Shown piece by piece: positions 40,414 to 51,530 of a stretch of DNA of 64,000 nt. Numbering within the stretch: the stretch's first letter is position 1; each line of letters opens with the position of its first letter. The DNA is taken from NCBI GenBank assembly GCA_037179385.1, contig CM074190.1, positions 10,932,206 to 10,996,205 on the forward strand, written 5' to 3'. A program made the position numbers and the translations under genes. This DNA is from Holothuria scabra (lineage: Eukaryota > Echinodermata > Holothuroidea > Aspidochirotida > Holothuriidae). A model generated the notes under the pieces. It saw only the letters and a program-made list of their open reading frames with translations, made no database searches and was not told where the DNA came from.

Positions 40414-41785
40414 CACTGAGGTAGCCAGAGGGGGTGGGGCCTGTCCACAATCAAATTCTGATGAATTTTTGTAATGGAACAAAAATTGACTCCAAGCATG
40501 CAATATCATATGTTGCACTAGATTGCTTCTGAAGATACACGTTAAAAAACTCAATGGGATAGGCACCCCAACACCATTCCGGAGACTACAACCAATTACA
40601 ATTCTGGCTACGCAAGAGGTCACCGCGGAGCGAACGAACTTTTTTCGTCCAGCTCATCGCTACGAAAAACGACAGCCTAAAGGGGGCTGCATCAACAGAG
40701 GCGCTATACGCAGATTACGCCAGTGGAGGACGTAGACCTAAACTTATTCCGGTTGAATTTTACCTCACAGCTAAACTCATATTTTGCAATAATCTTTTCG
40801 AGAGTTATGGGACCATTGCGGCTATGTGTCCCCTCCTTTAAATGCAATTCCACATCGAATATCGTTTAGTGTAAATATTAACTGAGATCCCAGTAAGCAC
40901 GCCCTACCGATATATCTATGAACCTTTCTTAAGAGGGCTGACCTGGCCTGGATTTCTTGTTAGGGAAGGGGGTGTCGATGCCCGATGACCAGCATGTATT
41001 TGGGGATCGATTTTCCCAGTGTTTAAGATGAGTCCGATCCCGGGAGGTTCCAGCCTCTAGCTCATGTACTATTTCAAAAAAAAGGGAGATACTTTTGGCG
41101 GGTGTAGCAAAAAATGTTTTATACTCCCCGAAAGACCAACGGAAGCGCCATCATCAGCTGGCGCGGAACGTACAGACAATTTTGAAAATCACTACCCCTT
41201 AAAAGCTTTCTATTTCTATTTGTTTCAAATAGCTAAATTTTCCGCGCGCTTTGCACGCTCTAAATTGCAATTTCCGATCCAGTAGCACTCATAAATCAGT
41301 TTGGCTTTTTCTGGAGCTCTGGAAATGACAGAATCGGAAATTTGCCATATGCGACACCAGATCATCACGTGTCACCGGAAACTGCAGTGCTATTTTTATA
41401 AATTTTCTTTCCTTAGGTTAAAAATTTTCTCCAATATAAGCTCTTTACGACTAAAATGTCGGAGAGGCTCAATCTGCTATAGGCCTTAGATAGCATTATG
41501 TAGCAACAAGAGTTTTGGAGCACCGTGCGATCTCAGACCTGCCAATAGGAATGCAGATTCTTCAGTAATCCTCCAACTTTTCAAATTACCTTACACGAAA
41601 CTCAGAATCTCAAATTTTCTGAAATACAAGCTCCATATTTGAAAATACTTGTAGAAATGGGACACAACTTTCGGCGCGCTTTACGCGCCTCAAACTACGC
41701 CAATCATTAAGTGAGGTTCACATTTAAAAGAAAGAATTCCGAAAATTTGTCTTCCTGCCCGGACAAATGTCTAGCTACGCCACTG
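40414..41785 (+). mobile_element. hAT-like element, second copy, 1372 bp, decayed
   Basis: The right end AGCTACGCCACTG is canonical. The left end, CACTGAGGTAGCCAGAGGG, is a degraded version of the same terminus. The length is close to that of the copy at 26746-28132, and the internal text GGCGCGGAACG near 41160 resembles GGCGCGGAGCG there. The flanking octamers match poorly (about five of eight). Open frames inside it are incidental. Confidence 0.6.
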
Positions 41786-41979
41786 GGGAGCAGTCTGTCT
41801 TCCGTGCCCCTGCCTCGTACGTCTATGGTTTAAGCCTTTGATAACACCCTATCGCCATTTTATGTGAAAATATGAAACTGTGTTTTTTGAAATTGCTATT
41901 ATTTTGTAATAATTTCAAGACTATATGATGAACAAACGAAAAGGCAGAATGACCCATCTACGAAGTAAAAATTTAATAC

Positions 41980-42785
41980 ATTTAATGCATATAAGTTGCA
42001 GTCCTCCACTTTGGTTCTAATAATTCCAGCCATGATGTACCATGAATGGTACTATTTTGGATGTGACTTTTGAGAAAGGCCTGGGAGTACTTATTAGGCC
42101 TATGGGAGATTTAAAGCCACCTAGGCAATGTGCAGCTACTGCTGCGAGGGATTATAGGCTGCGTAGGCTGTTCAAGAGGAACTTTAATATTTTTGTAAAG
42201 TAAGTGTGTTACTAATTATAAGCAGCTGATTAGACCAATTCTCGACTATGTTGCACATGCATGGAGCCCCTTCCATGAAAAGGGCAAATTGCTTTTAGAG
42301 CGAGTTCAGAGGAGAGACACGGGACTCATACCTGAGGTTGGAAGTCTACCTTATCCCCTAAGCCTTAAGCATCTTGGAATAACCACTTTGGGGCAGAGAA
42401 AGATTAAAGGGACATGTTCCAGGTTTACAAATTTCTTACTGAAGGGAATTCTTTGTTAGCTTGTAGTTATTTAAAGGTTCAAAGTAATCCTCGGATTAAT
42501 GGTAACTGTAAAAAGCTTGATAAACCTTTCACAAGACTTGATATTGGGAAGTTCAGTTTTCCCATAATGCTGTTAACTAGTGGAATAGCCTGCCTGAGTG
42601 GTTTGTTAACTCCACATCAGTGCACTGCTTTAAGGTGAATTTTGACAACTTCTTCATGACTCTAGTAGAATCTAATCTTTAATAGGCTAGTAAGAGGTTG
42701 GTGGTTTGATTTATTTTTATTATCTATTTTTTTTTTCTTGTGGGGGGGGGGGGGTTGGGGCGCCAAGAGAGCATCTTATGGGTCC
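41980..42785 (+). pseudogene. CR1-like retrotransposon 3' fragment, decayed
   Basis: It parallels the C-terminal RT and 3' UTR part of the elements at 55.6-58.8 kb, but on the plus strand. Recognisable pieces are a TTTAATGCATATAAG start (cf. SFNADKCK), MNGTILDVT-like text, and VYKFLTEGNSLLACSYLKVQ near 42420-42480. RLDIGKFSF and a 3' UTR piece with GCATCTTATGGG follow. Frameshifts and stops make it non-functional. A run of 13 G lies at 42742-42754. The upstream RT core is missing, typical of 5' truncation. Confidence 0.8.
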
Positions 42786-43959
42786 AATGTCAAGAAAGGT
42801 TTGATTTACTGCACAAAGGCGAGTTTTAGACTGTTTAGTGGTAGGCAATTTGAGTAAGGGCTGTTTAACACAATGGTTAAATTGAAAATAAAGTGTCAAA
42901 GTTGTGACACACAAGTTCTCAGCTGCTTCACACATATGCAGTCACTAAGCATTGTAAACAACACCTTTGTTCTTCAATGTTTCTAACTCTCCAAGGATCA
43001 CATTGAGGAGCAATATACTCTTGGACAGAACTTGGTGCTCTTAAATTAGCTGAACCTCTAATCATTTGACTGGCCTTATGGCAGCTCATTCTAATCACTT
43101 AAAAATCAGTTTCCTTCAAATGAAATCATTCATTTCAAAAACAGTAAACTGTAGATAGCCATGTTTGAGGACAAGCCTATACATACATACATACATACCA
43201 GTGTTGTGCTCAAACATGGTTTCTGTGATGACACATGAAATTTATCTATTACAGAGACAAAATGCAACAAAGGAATCAATTAATTTTGCTTTAAAGATAT
43301 TATGGATATTCAGTACCAAAACACATGACATTGTGTGTGATTACTCAAAAAATTAGAGGGTAGCCATGTGCACTAGCTTTGAAGTCACTCTTAAAACTAG
43401 TCCTGTCCTGAATTTGAAGATCCATGATTTCTTCACGATTTATTCAAATGGCAAACAAACATGCTGCTTTGAAGCTTTCAGTATGTGTAAGTTCTGTCCA
43501 CTAAGAATTCAATGTTCCAACTCTAATGAGATTAGCACCAGAAGTTTCTCTTGAAAGCTCTCTACATATTGGTCATTCATGTGTGGTTCCATTCTAGATT
43601 GACTGACTAATGTCACAATCAATTTCATAAGTTCCAAAATGTATGGCAAAATATAAACTACAAATAAGTGCACAGACATGAATGAATACCAGGGAGTCCC
43701 AAAGTTGGCTGACTTAGATGCACATAGTTTGGTATCATTCCATAAAGATATGTACATAAGCAATGGTGAATCACATGCATATGCATATATGTCCATCCTC
43801 AAAACCAAACCTCTCATGCATTACAGGCCAAAACGAAAAATTCACTGGATCAAACACAAATATTATCTGTTGCAATTTCCAGGGTCACTCATATACAGTA
43901 GTTCCTCTAGATGTACATTTAGGTCATATGAGTAATAGCATCATTTGGTTCATTGACAA
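42786..43959. other. Region downstream of TMEM126
   Basis: No gene recognised. On the minus strand an AATAAA at 43444-43439 could serve as a TMEM126 polyadenylation signal, about 515 nt past the stop. There is a short (CATA)n at about 43184-43198. Confidence 0.35.
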
Positions 43960-44228
43960 CTACCTCTGACTATCTATCATATCTTCACTTTGTTTCTGTA
44001 AAAAAGTAAACATTTCAAACTGCTTTCCAGCTAAATACATCCCAATTATAGTTTGAAATATAGCTATTGTGGCAAACTGGACTTTAAAGTAACGTAACTT
44101 CTTCACCCAAAATTGAACAAATTCTTGCGGTGTTGATTTCTTGGAAAACAAAGGCACTTCAATTGTTTTGTACATGACAGCCATTGCACCACTGACTGGT
44201 GCAGCTAGAATGAGAGGGTAGACAGCAC
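43960..44228 (-). CDS. TMEM126: TMEM126 family protein, exon 3 (C-terminus)
   Basis: The last coding exon, encoding residues 127-214. The acceptor is TTTTCACAG|GTGCTG (AG at 44230-44229) and the first two bases complete Gly126 across the intron. It encodes AVYPLILAAPVSGAMAVMY, matching the vertebrate TMEM126A segment GGLYPVFLAIPVNGGLAARY in spacing. A lysine-rich loop and the last hydrophobic segment, VQFATIAIFQTIIGMYLAGK, follow, then TAG at 43962-43960. The family is inner-mitochondrial-membrane proteins that help assemble respiratory complex I. Whether this is the A or B type cannot be told; a single pre-duplication gene is expected in an invertebrate. Confidence 0.92.
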
Positions 44229-45939
44229 CTGTGAAAAGGAAGTATTGAAAATATTAAGTATTACTTGCATGGTGCCCTCTATTCATGCATTCATCATTCA
44301 CTACTTTGTTCCATGATATTTGTGATGATGCATGACTAAGTCGGTTTAAAACACCTTGACTTTCTGCTTCTTAAGATCAGGCCTTTCACCTAATGTTGAA
44401 CAAGACAACATGTGACTTATTTTGCCTTCCTAGTTGGGCTGCCCAGCTGAGTGAAAATCACCAGAGTGTGCTCTCAAAAGGTTCCTACCAGTTGCACAAA
44501 GCAGAAGCACAGCTGAGAAGTTTTCATCCCTTACTCCCATACTCTCTATAAATTTCCTGTTTAATGCTGAATATTAAAGAACTCCCTATTTTAAGTTTGC
44601 CACAAAGTAAGGGGTAGTTTCAAGGAGGGTTGAAATACACAGAAGAAGAAAAAACTACATCCTAAAATTGGTCTCTTGCATCTTTGAACAGTAATTGACT
44701 CACTTTGCCAAAATCAAAGATAGGTCATTTTGCTATAGTCCAAATTTGCATTAACAAGCATCATTGTTCATACTTAATAAGTTCTACCTTCATAGAACAC
44801 TGTGATTCTCAAGACTTTCTACACGTAGTTTTGAATATGAATGTATAGGGGCTGGCTTTATGTTCATGGATTCACAGATTGATCAGTTTCTATGGTGTCT
44901 TCACCAGTGCACCTGCATTTAATTTCATATGGGCTAACAATGGAAAAACAACTAGAGCCCTTAGTTTTTTTTTTCATGGGAGGCAGTAAAATGCATTAAT
45001 TATTGTAGAAAATACAGAGAGAAATGTTTTTATGCATGCATTGAACAATGAAATTTTCTATAACTCATTCTTGTTTTTGTGCACAGGTCACATTTGGAAT
45101 TTTTTGGTCATGTTTCACATAAATGTGTGAAATTCCTTGAAGAATAATGTTTATCTGACTTAAAATGTTTTGAAATAAGAATTTTATTTGGACCTACATA
45201 AAATAACTTGGTTTTCAAAACGACTGAAAAGTGGTCACCACTTTGGACACTCAGTTTTGTGCTTAATTAAAAGTCACCATGCTCTTTTTCATTGAAACCT
45301 AAGACTTAATTATATCTTTGTAGGAACCACAGGACAGTGCCCTCTGTCCTAGGGATGACAACATGGGGTAGCCTCATGAGTCAGTCCTGAATCCAATGCT
45401 TCAATTAAAGTTATCATGATATCTGAACAGAATATTTAAATGTGGCAACATCATCAAGGAAAACCTAAATACAGTATCTCATATAGTCATCCTCACTTTT
45501 CATCACAAGACGTTCTTTGCAAGAATGACCCCTGTGAGGTAAGGCTTCACTGAGGTGCAGCATCAGCTGGTCCAATACACTAATACAGTATATGCTGTGA
45601 TGCTCCTTATGAGAATGCAAAATAGAAACCCCAGTAGATCAAAGGCACTGTGGGGTGTAACTGGTTTCTGAGTTGGTTACATGATCTGTGCCCTCAAGTG
45701 ATCTATGCTTTCAGTGTACTCACCGTTTTGCATGAAAAATAATTAACACGTACTCGACTGGCCTGTAAGGTAATCCCAAATGTTATGTAACTTTTTGTGT
45801 ATTTCAGCATATCTGTTACTGCCAATCTGTTAATCTGATGTGAAGCCTGACTTTAGATCAGGGGTATTTGTAGCATGCTCCATTTTCTCCCTGAAGTAAT
45901 AAGGTGTAATCATACTGAGGAAACAATATTTCAACCAGA

Positions 45940-47163
45940 AAGCCCAAAGGCTTAGTGATTCCTTGCCACTGAAATGTAAACTGTCTGTTTTTTTCCTCAA
46001 ATTGAAAGTGCTGCATAATGTGCTCACAAAGTACAAGCCTCCTCATGATGCTAAAAGTGAATAGGAAGTTTTAGCCAACACAAGCTGGCAACTAATAATC
46101 CAGAATCTATCTGAGAACTTCCTGCTCAGGTATCTTGTGATCAATCAAGTTAAAGGCATTTGCCCAATTCAAAGACTACTTGCCCAATAGAGCAAAAAGG
46201 TTGGTTTAAACGGGGTTCACTATGGCAATTACAGAGACTAGCTTCACCCCAGAAAATGCCTTTTTCACGGGAACATTCGCTAAAACGTCCTACTCAATTC
46301 TAGTAGCATGCACACTGTAAGATCATGTAAATCCTGTTCAGATATTCCCACCCTGCAACACCCTAGATGGCTTTTGACCACCTGAAGCTAGGGTTCTGCT
46401 CACTATATTGCATCCACATACTATGTTTTAAATTATATTGGGTAAACATGGTACTGAGACTGACCTCTTGTGACCCCAAATGACATTTGACCTCCACCAA
46501 AAACAAGAGAATTCTACTTCTCACCATTATGCATCTAAATACCAAGTATGAAATCTGTTTAAGCTTCCTAGTGCCAGGGCTGGAAAAAATGTAAATTTCC
46601 CTGCAAGCAAATCAAATTTCCCAGCAAGCGAATCAAAATTTCCCACACACTTCACATGTTTACATACAAAAGTACTCAAATTTCCCTCCAAATACCAAAA
46701 TTTCCCTGCAATGACATTCCCAAATTGCTGTTTTTTTCCAGCCATGCTTTCTACCTTCAGAAATCATGTAAACGAGGTTTTTAGACTGTAACAACTGGTG
46801 ACCCCAAATGACCTTTGACCTCCACAAAAACCAATAGGGATCATTTACTCCATATGACCAACCCACACCCTAAATATGAGATTAGTCACACTCGAAAAAA
46901 AAAAAAAAGTCATACTTACCCTCTTGCAACACCATGTTTACAGTACAACCAATTTCTAAAGAATTTGCCATTTGACCTCCTATGACTCCAAATAACCTTT
47001 GAACTCCACAAAAATTGATTGGGATCATCTACTCCATACAAGCAACCCACACACCCAAATATGAGTATAGTCACACAGAGGTGAAGGTGCACACACCCAC
47101 ACACACAAACAACATCACCCCCTTGGCATAAATTCCTTTTTGTCTTAAGTAAGGAGTCAAAAA
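45940..47163 (+). mobile_element. DR1-repeat element, copy 1 (in TMEM126 intron 2)
   Basis: It starts with the family 5' module (AAGCC..AAGGCTTAGTGATTCCTTGCC, read in pieces), also seen at 49853 and 51539. It continues through a GGGTTCTGCTCA..CATCCACAT block and then about three units with nuclear-receptor-like text: 46481-46493 (one mismatch), 46809-46821 (perfect DR1) and about 47004-47016 (degenerate). A CA-rich stretch near 47087-47110 and a decayed 3' hairpin ending AAAAACTAG close it. Head module, tandem core, microsatellite and 3' hairpin recall non-autonomous Helitron-related elements with central tandem repeats. That class assignment is inference. Confidence 0.7.
46575..46746. mobile_element. 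Small hAT-like MITE nested in the element
   Basis: 172 bp with ends CAGGGCTGGAAAAAA and the inverse of CATGGCTGGAAAAAA. It contains repeated AAATTTCCC text. It is absent from the other copies of the host element at this position. No clear target duplication was found. Confidence 0.5.
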
Positions 47164-47639
47164 CTAGATACAGTATTCGGGTGCAGATTGCAAAACACAC
47201 CATTCCAAATATTGTGAATCACCCCCTTTTGATTGCCCATCCAAAGACTTGATGTCTTTGTATTGTATGAAATGTAAATGTAATGTATTAAACACCACTA
47301 AAAAAGACAGTAAAAAAGAAAGTGAGAAAAAAAGAGAAAATGAGCTTCCGCAGATATATTCAATTCAAATCAAGCATAATGTATACCCAGTGGCAATGTT
47401 TTGAATATATCCCACCCTGAAAAAGCTGAAATTATACAAAGTGAAGGGGTACACACCCCACCTTACACCCCTCCCACAAGACAAGCAATTAGGCATCATT
47501 TCATCTGTCCGATATAATTATGAAATCCTGACTACGCCCTTGATCATAATGTCCAATATTCCTGATCAGTTAACCCCTAATGGCTCATTTTTACATCTGC
47601 AACTTTCCTGAAAAATTGAATGAACGAGAAAAAACTTAC

Positions 47640-47896
47640 CAAGCGTAAGGTTGACAAGCCCACCCCTCAGCTCTGCACATAAAGGACAACCTAGTTTGCC
47701 TTGGGCTAATGGATTCACTATGCTGACCTGCCATACTGACTGAGAAGTGATTGCACAAGCACCTGTGATTGGAACCATTGACAGGAAGACTCCTTTGCCT
47801 CTCAGCATGCACATACGGCGGAAGTAGGAATTACAGATAAGCCCAACCATTGCTGAATTGAGTGAGATAGCAGTCAAACCAGCAGTAAAAGGCCAC
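47640..47896 (-). CDS. TMEM126: TMEM126 family protein, exon 2
   Basis: The middle coding exon: it completes Arg40, encodes residues 41-125 and gives the first base of Gly126. The acceptor is TTTTTTCTCAG|GTGG (AG at 47898-47897) and the donor CTTG|GTAAGT. It carries the hallmark LNSAMVGLICNSYFRR (residues 52-67), matching the vertebrate TMEM126A motif LNAALCGLIANSLFRR. A second hydrophobic stretch (76-100) and a CPLC pair (110-113) correspond to the family CxxC. A third hydrophobic segment begins at about 118 and continues in exon 3. Both intron phases agree with the neighbouring exons, giving one uninterrupted protein. Confidence 0.93.
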
Positions 47897-48194
47897 CTGA
47901 GAAAAAATTTGATTAAAGATATTAAATAAGTGGTAATATGTTTTGATGCAATCAATACAAAGACTATGTTTTACCTTGTATTTCTTGTTCTGATGTGAAA
48001 TTGTTTTTGTTCCTGAGCACATTTTGCAAATTAGTGCTTTGAAACTGTTACTGATCATGTCCATGCAACTGTCAACCGCCTAAACCGCCGAGGATCAGTA
48101 CTAGGACCCATCTCATACTTGGTGTACCTAACTGAAATTGTATTTGTTTTTTACAAAGTATGCAGAATCATATCCTACCATTTTTATTCTAATA

Positions 48195-48435
48195 AAAGTA
48201 GTGAAGAAGTGAAGTAGTATAGTAGAATGTCCTGTTTCATGATTGCCTGTTGAGAGTCATGTGACAACATTTTTTTCTTCAAATGTGGAATTTACTGCAG
48301 CTTGATTTACCCTGGGTATGCAATATTGAAGTCCACAAAATGTGATAGTTTGAAGAGAAGTATTCAGAAAACAATTACAATATTTAGCTGTTGCTTCAAG
48401 ATAATTAAGTTGGGAGGAACTGCTCTTGAACTTAA
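48195..48435 (+). mobile_element. MITE-C copy in TMEM126 intron 1
   Basis: It matches the family through ATGTCCTGTTTCATGATTG, GAGAGTCATGTGACAACA and GGTATGCAATATTGAAGT, and ends AACTGCTCTTGAACTTAA at 48435. The 5' end is decayed. Confidence 0.7.
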
Positions 48436-48601
48436 ACACTCTTACTGAGGGCTCCTTGTCTTTGTTACCACTGCAGAGAATGTTACAAAAACAATGGGAC
48501 ATCTCATATTGCCTTGTAATTATAACGTTTTTTTCCTGGTAGTTGTGCTAAAATGGTGCCTTTGATCCTCCCTTTAAGAGATAACAAAGAAATTGCTGTA
48601 C

Positions 48602-48720
48602 CTTTTTTCTTGTGGAAGCGCCTTGATTCTTTCCACCAAAGGTAGCTCAGTAGGTTTGTCTAGAAGAGTAAGTGGCTTCTTTTGCCCTTTCTTCATCTGT
48701 TCTGTTGCATTTGCATCCAT
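48602..48720 (-). CDS. TMEM126: TMEM126 family protein, exon 1 (start)
   Basis: Encodes residues 1-39 and two bases of Arg40. The ATG at 48720-48718 is in good context (AAAATGG). An upstream TTTTCAG|GATCAG at about 48726-48735 looks like an acceptor, so the 5' UTR is probably split and the promoter lies further right. The segment is hydrophilic and lysine-rich, with TLLDKPTELPLVERIKALP, comparable to the family's INQLPEAER region before the first membrane segment. The donor is AAAAAG|GTACAG. Joined to exons 2 and 3 it gives 214 residues, against 195 and 230 for human TMEM126A and B (from memory). Confidence 0.88.
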
Positions 48721-49034
48721 TTTCAGCTGATCCTGAAAATGTTTAACATTCATATCTGAAACTCAATATTACCCATGTTCAATATCACAAAAATCTATTG
48801 ATTTTATTTTACAGATCTTTTACAATAATATATTTACAAAAGCTAAGACTCACTGAAAATATAAATTGTTTTGAAAACTGTGCAAATCCAAATCTTATAG
48901 GAAACCATCCTTAATTTTTTTTTTTTTCCTTCGGTAGTCAAACTGTCAAAAATTGGTCAAGAATCTTGGCCAGCATGACCAGGATAAATAAAAGGGTTGG
49001 CATGATGCAGGAATGTAACACTGCAAGGCCTTAA

Positions 49035-49599
49035 TTAAAGTGTACCTAAAGTCAAAAAATTCAAAAATATATATTAAAGACCATGAAAAATAAATTCTAA
49101 CAGTCCCACTTCCATCTTCATAGGACATTCCTGAGCCAAGATATTAATTGTTGAAGTTTACTAGCTCAAATTAAAATGGTACATTGCGCAATAATTTGTG
49201 ATGTCATTCTTGTACTACTCAAATTACAATCTTTGTATTTCTTTGTTTTTCTGAAGGTTACTGCACCTTGTACCAAGGTGTGATAGCACTCCTACTCTTA
49301 TGAGGTTATGAAATTAATTAAGCCCTCTTGTACAACATCCTATGCAAGCAAACAGGAAGTGTTCAAGGTCATAAACACATTTTTAATTTTAAAGGAAAAC
49401 AAAGCATTTTATGTGAGTTGTACAACAAGAAAGTCACAAATTATTGCACAATAGACCAATTTGTTAAAGTGAATAAACTTCAACATTTTATATCTCAGCT
49501 CAGGAATGTCATATGAAGATGGGAGTTGGACTGTTAGAATTCATTTTTCATTTTCTTAAATATATATTTTTGAATTTTTTGACTTGAGGTACACTTTAA
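49035..49599. mobile_element. Foldback MITE with about 200-bp arms
   Basis: A 565-bp element bounded by TTAA (49035-49038 and 49596-49599). The left arm begins TTAAAGTGTACCTAAAGTCA and the right arm is its inverse beginning TTAAAGTGTACCTCAAGTCA. Homology continues through TTCTAACAGTCC, GACATTCCTGAGC and GCAATAATTTGTGA for roughly 200 bp with few mismatches. The unique centre is about 150 bp. It lies in the presumed TMEM126 5' UTR intron. The transcribed arms would form a long RNA hairpin. Confidence 0.85.
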
Positions 49600-49844
49600 C
49601 AGACAGAGTGACAGCTGAATGGCTTTAGATGGTGGCAATGGAAATGATAGATATTTTAGTGTCCAGCTTTTATCTATAATACATGTCATAGAAGTAGGCT
49701 TTGTGCCATAGATATCTTTTGCAAATTAAATGAGCATATAAAGTAAACTAAAAGCATTCTAAATTCATGGTCAAAAATTAAACTACCAGTAGCTCTCAGA
49801 GGAAATATTGCTTTGATTCTACAGTAATGTAATTAGAAAAGAAA

Positions 49845-50782
49845 ACCAGAAAGCCAAAAGGCTTAGTGATTCCTTGCCACTGAAATGTAAGGCATTTTTT
49901 CCCATTGACATTGCTTTGCAATGTTTTTCAATTAACAGGGCTCCATAATGTGCCCACAAAGTACACATGCAAGGCATCCAATCTTCCTACATTGAGATCC
50001 CCCTTGCCCGTTGTGAACCCAAATGACACTTGACCTCCACCAAAATCTTCTGGGACCATGTATTCACTATGTGCCATCTACAGGACAAGTTACATGACCC
50101 TACAAGTGACCTTTCTTGAAAGACTGTGCAGGAAAGCTTGTCAGGCTTTGAACATGCTGACTCCAAATGAACTTTGACCTTTCAGAAAATCAATAGGGAT
50201 CATCTACTCAATATGACCAATCCACGCACCAATATGAGCACAGTCACATGTACCGTTCTTGAGATATCGTGTTTACAAAGTTTTGACCTTTTGACCTCTC
50301 ATGACCCCAAATGACCTTTGACCTCCACCAAAAACAATAGGGATCATCTCCTCAATATGGCCAATGCACACACCAAATATGAGATCAGTCACACTTACCC
50401 TTCTTGAGATACCGTGTTTACAAGCAATTTCTAAGGAATTTACCTATTGACCTCTGGTGACCCCAAATGACCTTTGACCTCCACGAAAATCAATAGGGAT
50501 GACCAACCCACACACCAAATATGAGCATAGTCACATGTACCGTTCTCGAGATATCATGTTTACGAAGTTTTGACCTCTCGTGACCCCAGATGACCTTTGA
50601 CGTCCACCAAAAACAATAGGGATCATCTACTCAATATGGGCAATCTACATGCCAAGTATAAGATCCCTTGGGGTTACCCTTCTTGAGATATCGTGTTTAC
50701 AAGCCAAAGCGCCACATACGCGCACACCCACACACACACACACACATACACACGACATCTTCCTACGGCAAGGAATCAAAAA
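49845..50782 (+). mobile_element. DR1-repeat element, copy 2
   Basis: The head module (ACCAGAAAGCCAAAAGGCTT, then GATTCCTTGCCACTG) is at 49845-49882. Five units follow, with DR1 or DR1-like text at about 50032, 50176, 50312 (perfect), 50468 (perfect) and 50591 (one mismatch). Spacing between good units is 156 and 123 bp. The 3' part is a (CA)n run at about 50726-50752, then CGACATCTTCC..GGCAAGGAATCAAAAA. It has no coding capacity. Confidence 0.8.
50283..50324 (-). promoter_or_regulatory. Five-half-site nuclear receptor-like cluster (DR1-DR4-DR4-DR2)
   Basis: Read on the minus strand: AGGTCA-a-AGGTCA-tttg-GGGTCA-tgag-AGGTCA-aa-AGGTCA. All five half-sites point the same way and match the AGGTCA/GGGTCA consensus. 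DR1 is the preferred site of HNF4, COUP-TF and RXR homodimers or RXR-PPAR; DR4 suits LXR/TR-type heterodimers and DR2 RAR-type. That is family knowledge; actual binding here is not shown. Other perfect DR1 copies in the window: 46809-46821, 50468-50480, 52079-52091, 52222-52234, 52379-52391, 54213-54225, 62209-62221. Confidence 0.6.
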
Positions 50783-51530
50783 TAAAGTAAAAAAGAAGTA
50801 TTGAGCATTTTATTGTTCATGTTTGATTTGTACACGCAAAACCTTAAACATTTATAATACCAGAAAAAAGCAAATGCTATTTGCTTTTTATGTTGGTCAG
50901 ACAGGACTGGTTAAATGGGAGCAGATCTTTACTTCTTTTGATATTTTAGCAGGAAGAGCAGCAGAGCCTACAGGTTGGCTGTAGCCATAGAGATCACTCA
51001 AAATCCAACCCAAAGAACAAATGACTACATCATTGTTACTGAGTCAAGTAAGTGCAACTACTGTACTGTAGATTCTACACCAGTGACAGAAGAATTATGC
51101 CATTGCTGAACCATAAAAGCAGTTACTCACTACCCAAAACTTTAATTTAACTTGAGTAAATACCAAATTCTCAATTGGCAAAGCTCTTTGATTGACATAC
51201 AATTCATGTATGTTTATATACAGTATTACAGTTTAGAACACCTAATGCAAATTATTGTGACTTCACTAAGAACATACTAGTTGATGTTTGCAGTTAGAAT
51301 AAGTCCTATGGTACAGTAGGTTGATGCACACTTTTTAACAAGGTGTTTCTGGATTGGTTGTTGCGATTGTATTGTATCGATTGTATTCTTTTTAAGGGTT
51401 AGGGATTAATTTAGGGATCAGGGCTATCGTTAGCCAGTCAGGGAATCTACTTCACACACTTCCTATACAGACAAGGCTTGTAACGTGTATGTCCTTTCAG
51501 TAAATTGTTGCCAACGTTTACAGTTTAAGT
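50783..51530. other. Spacer with repeat fragments
   Basis: No gene. About 51140-51260 resembles the MITE-B interior (TTCTCAATTGGCAAAGCTCTTTGATTGAC, in pieces). About 51395-51450 is the TTAGGGATTA repeat shared with 32.65 kb. Confidence 0.5.

Larger units (their letters stand above)
44229..47639 (-). other. TMEM126 intron 2
   Basis: A 3.4-kb intron bounded by GTAAGT (47639) and CAG (44229). Much of its 5' half is a tandem-repeat transposon (45940-47163). The rest, 44230-45940, shows no feature. Confidence 0.85.

Noticed and set aside
46360..46550. Several short frames containing VEVKGHLGS-like peptides (also near 51.8, 52.2 and 62.2 kb)
   Set aside because: They are translations of the DR1-repeat unit (GTGGAGGTCAAAGGTCATTTGG), not a protein family.
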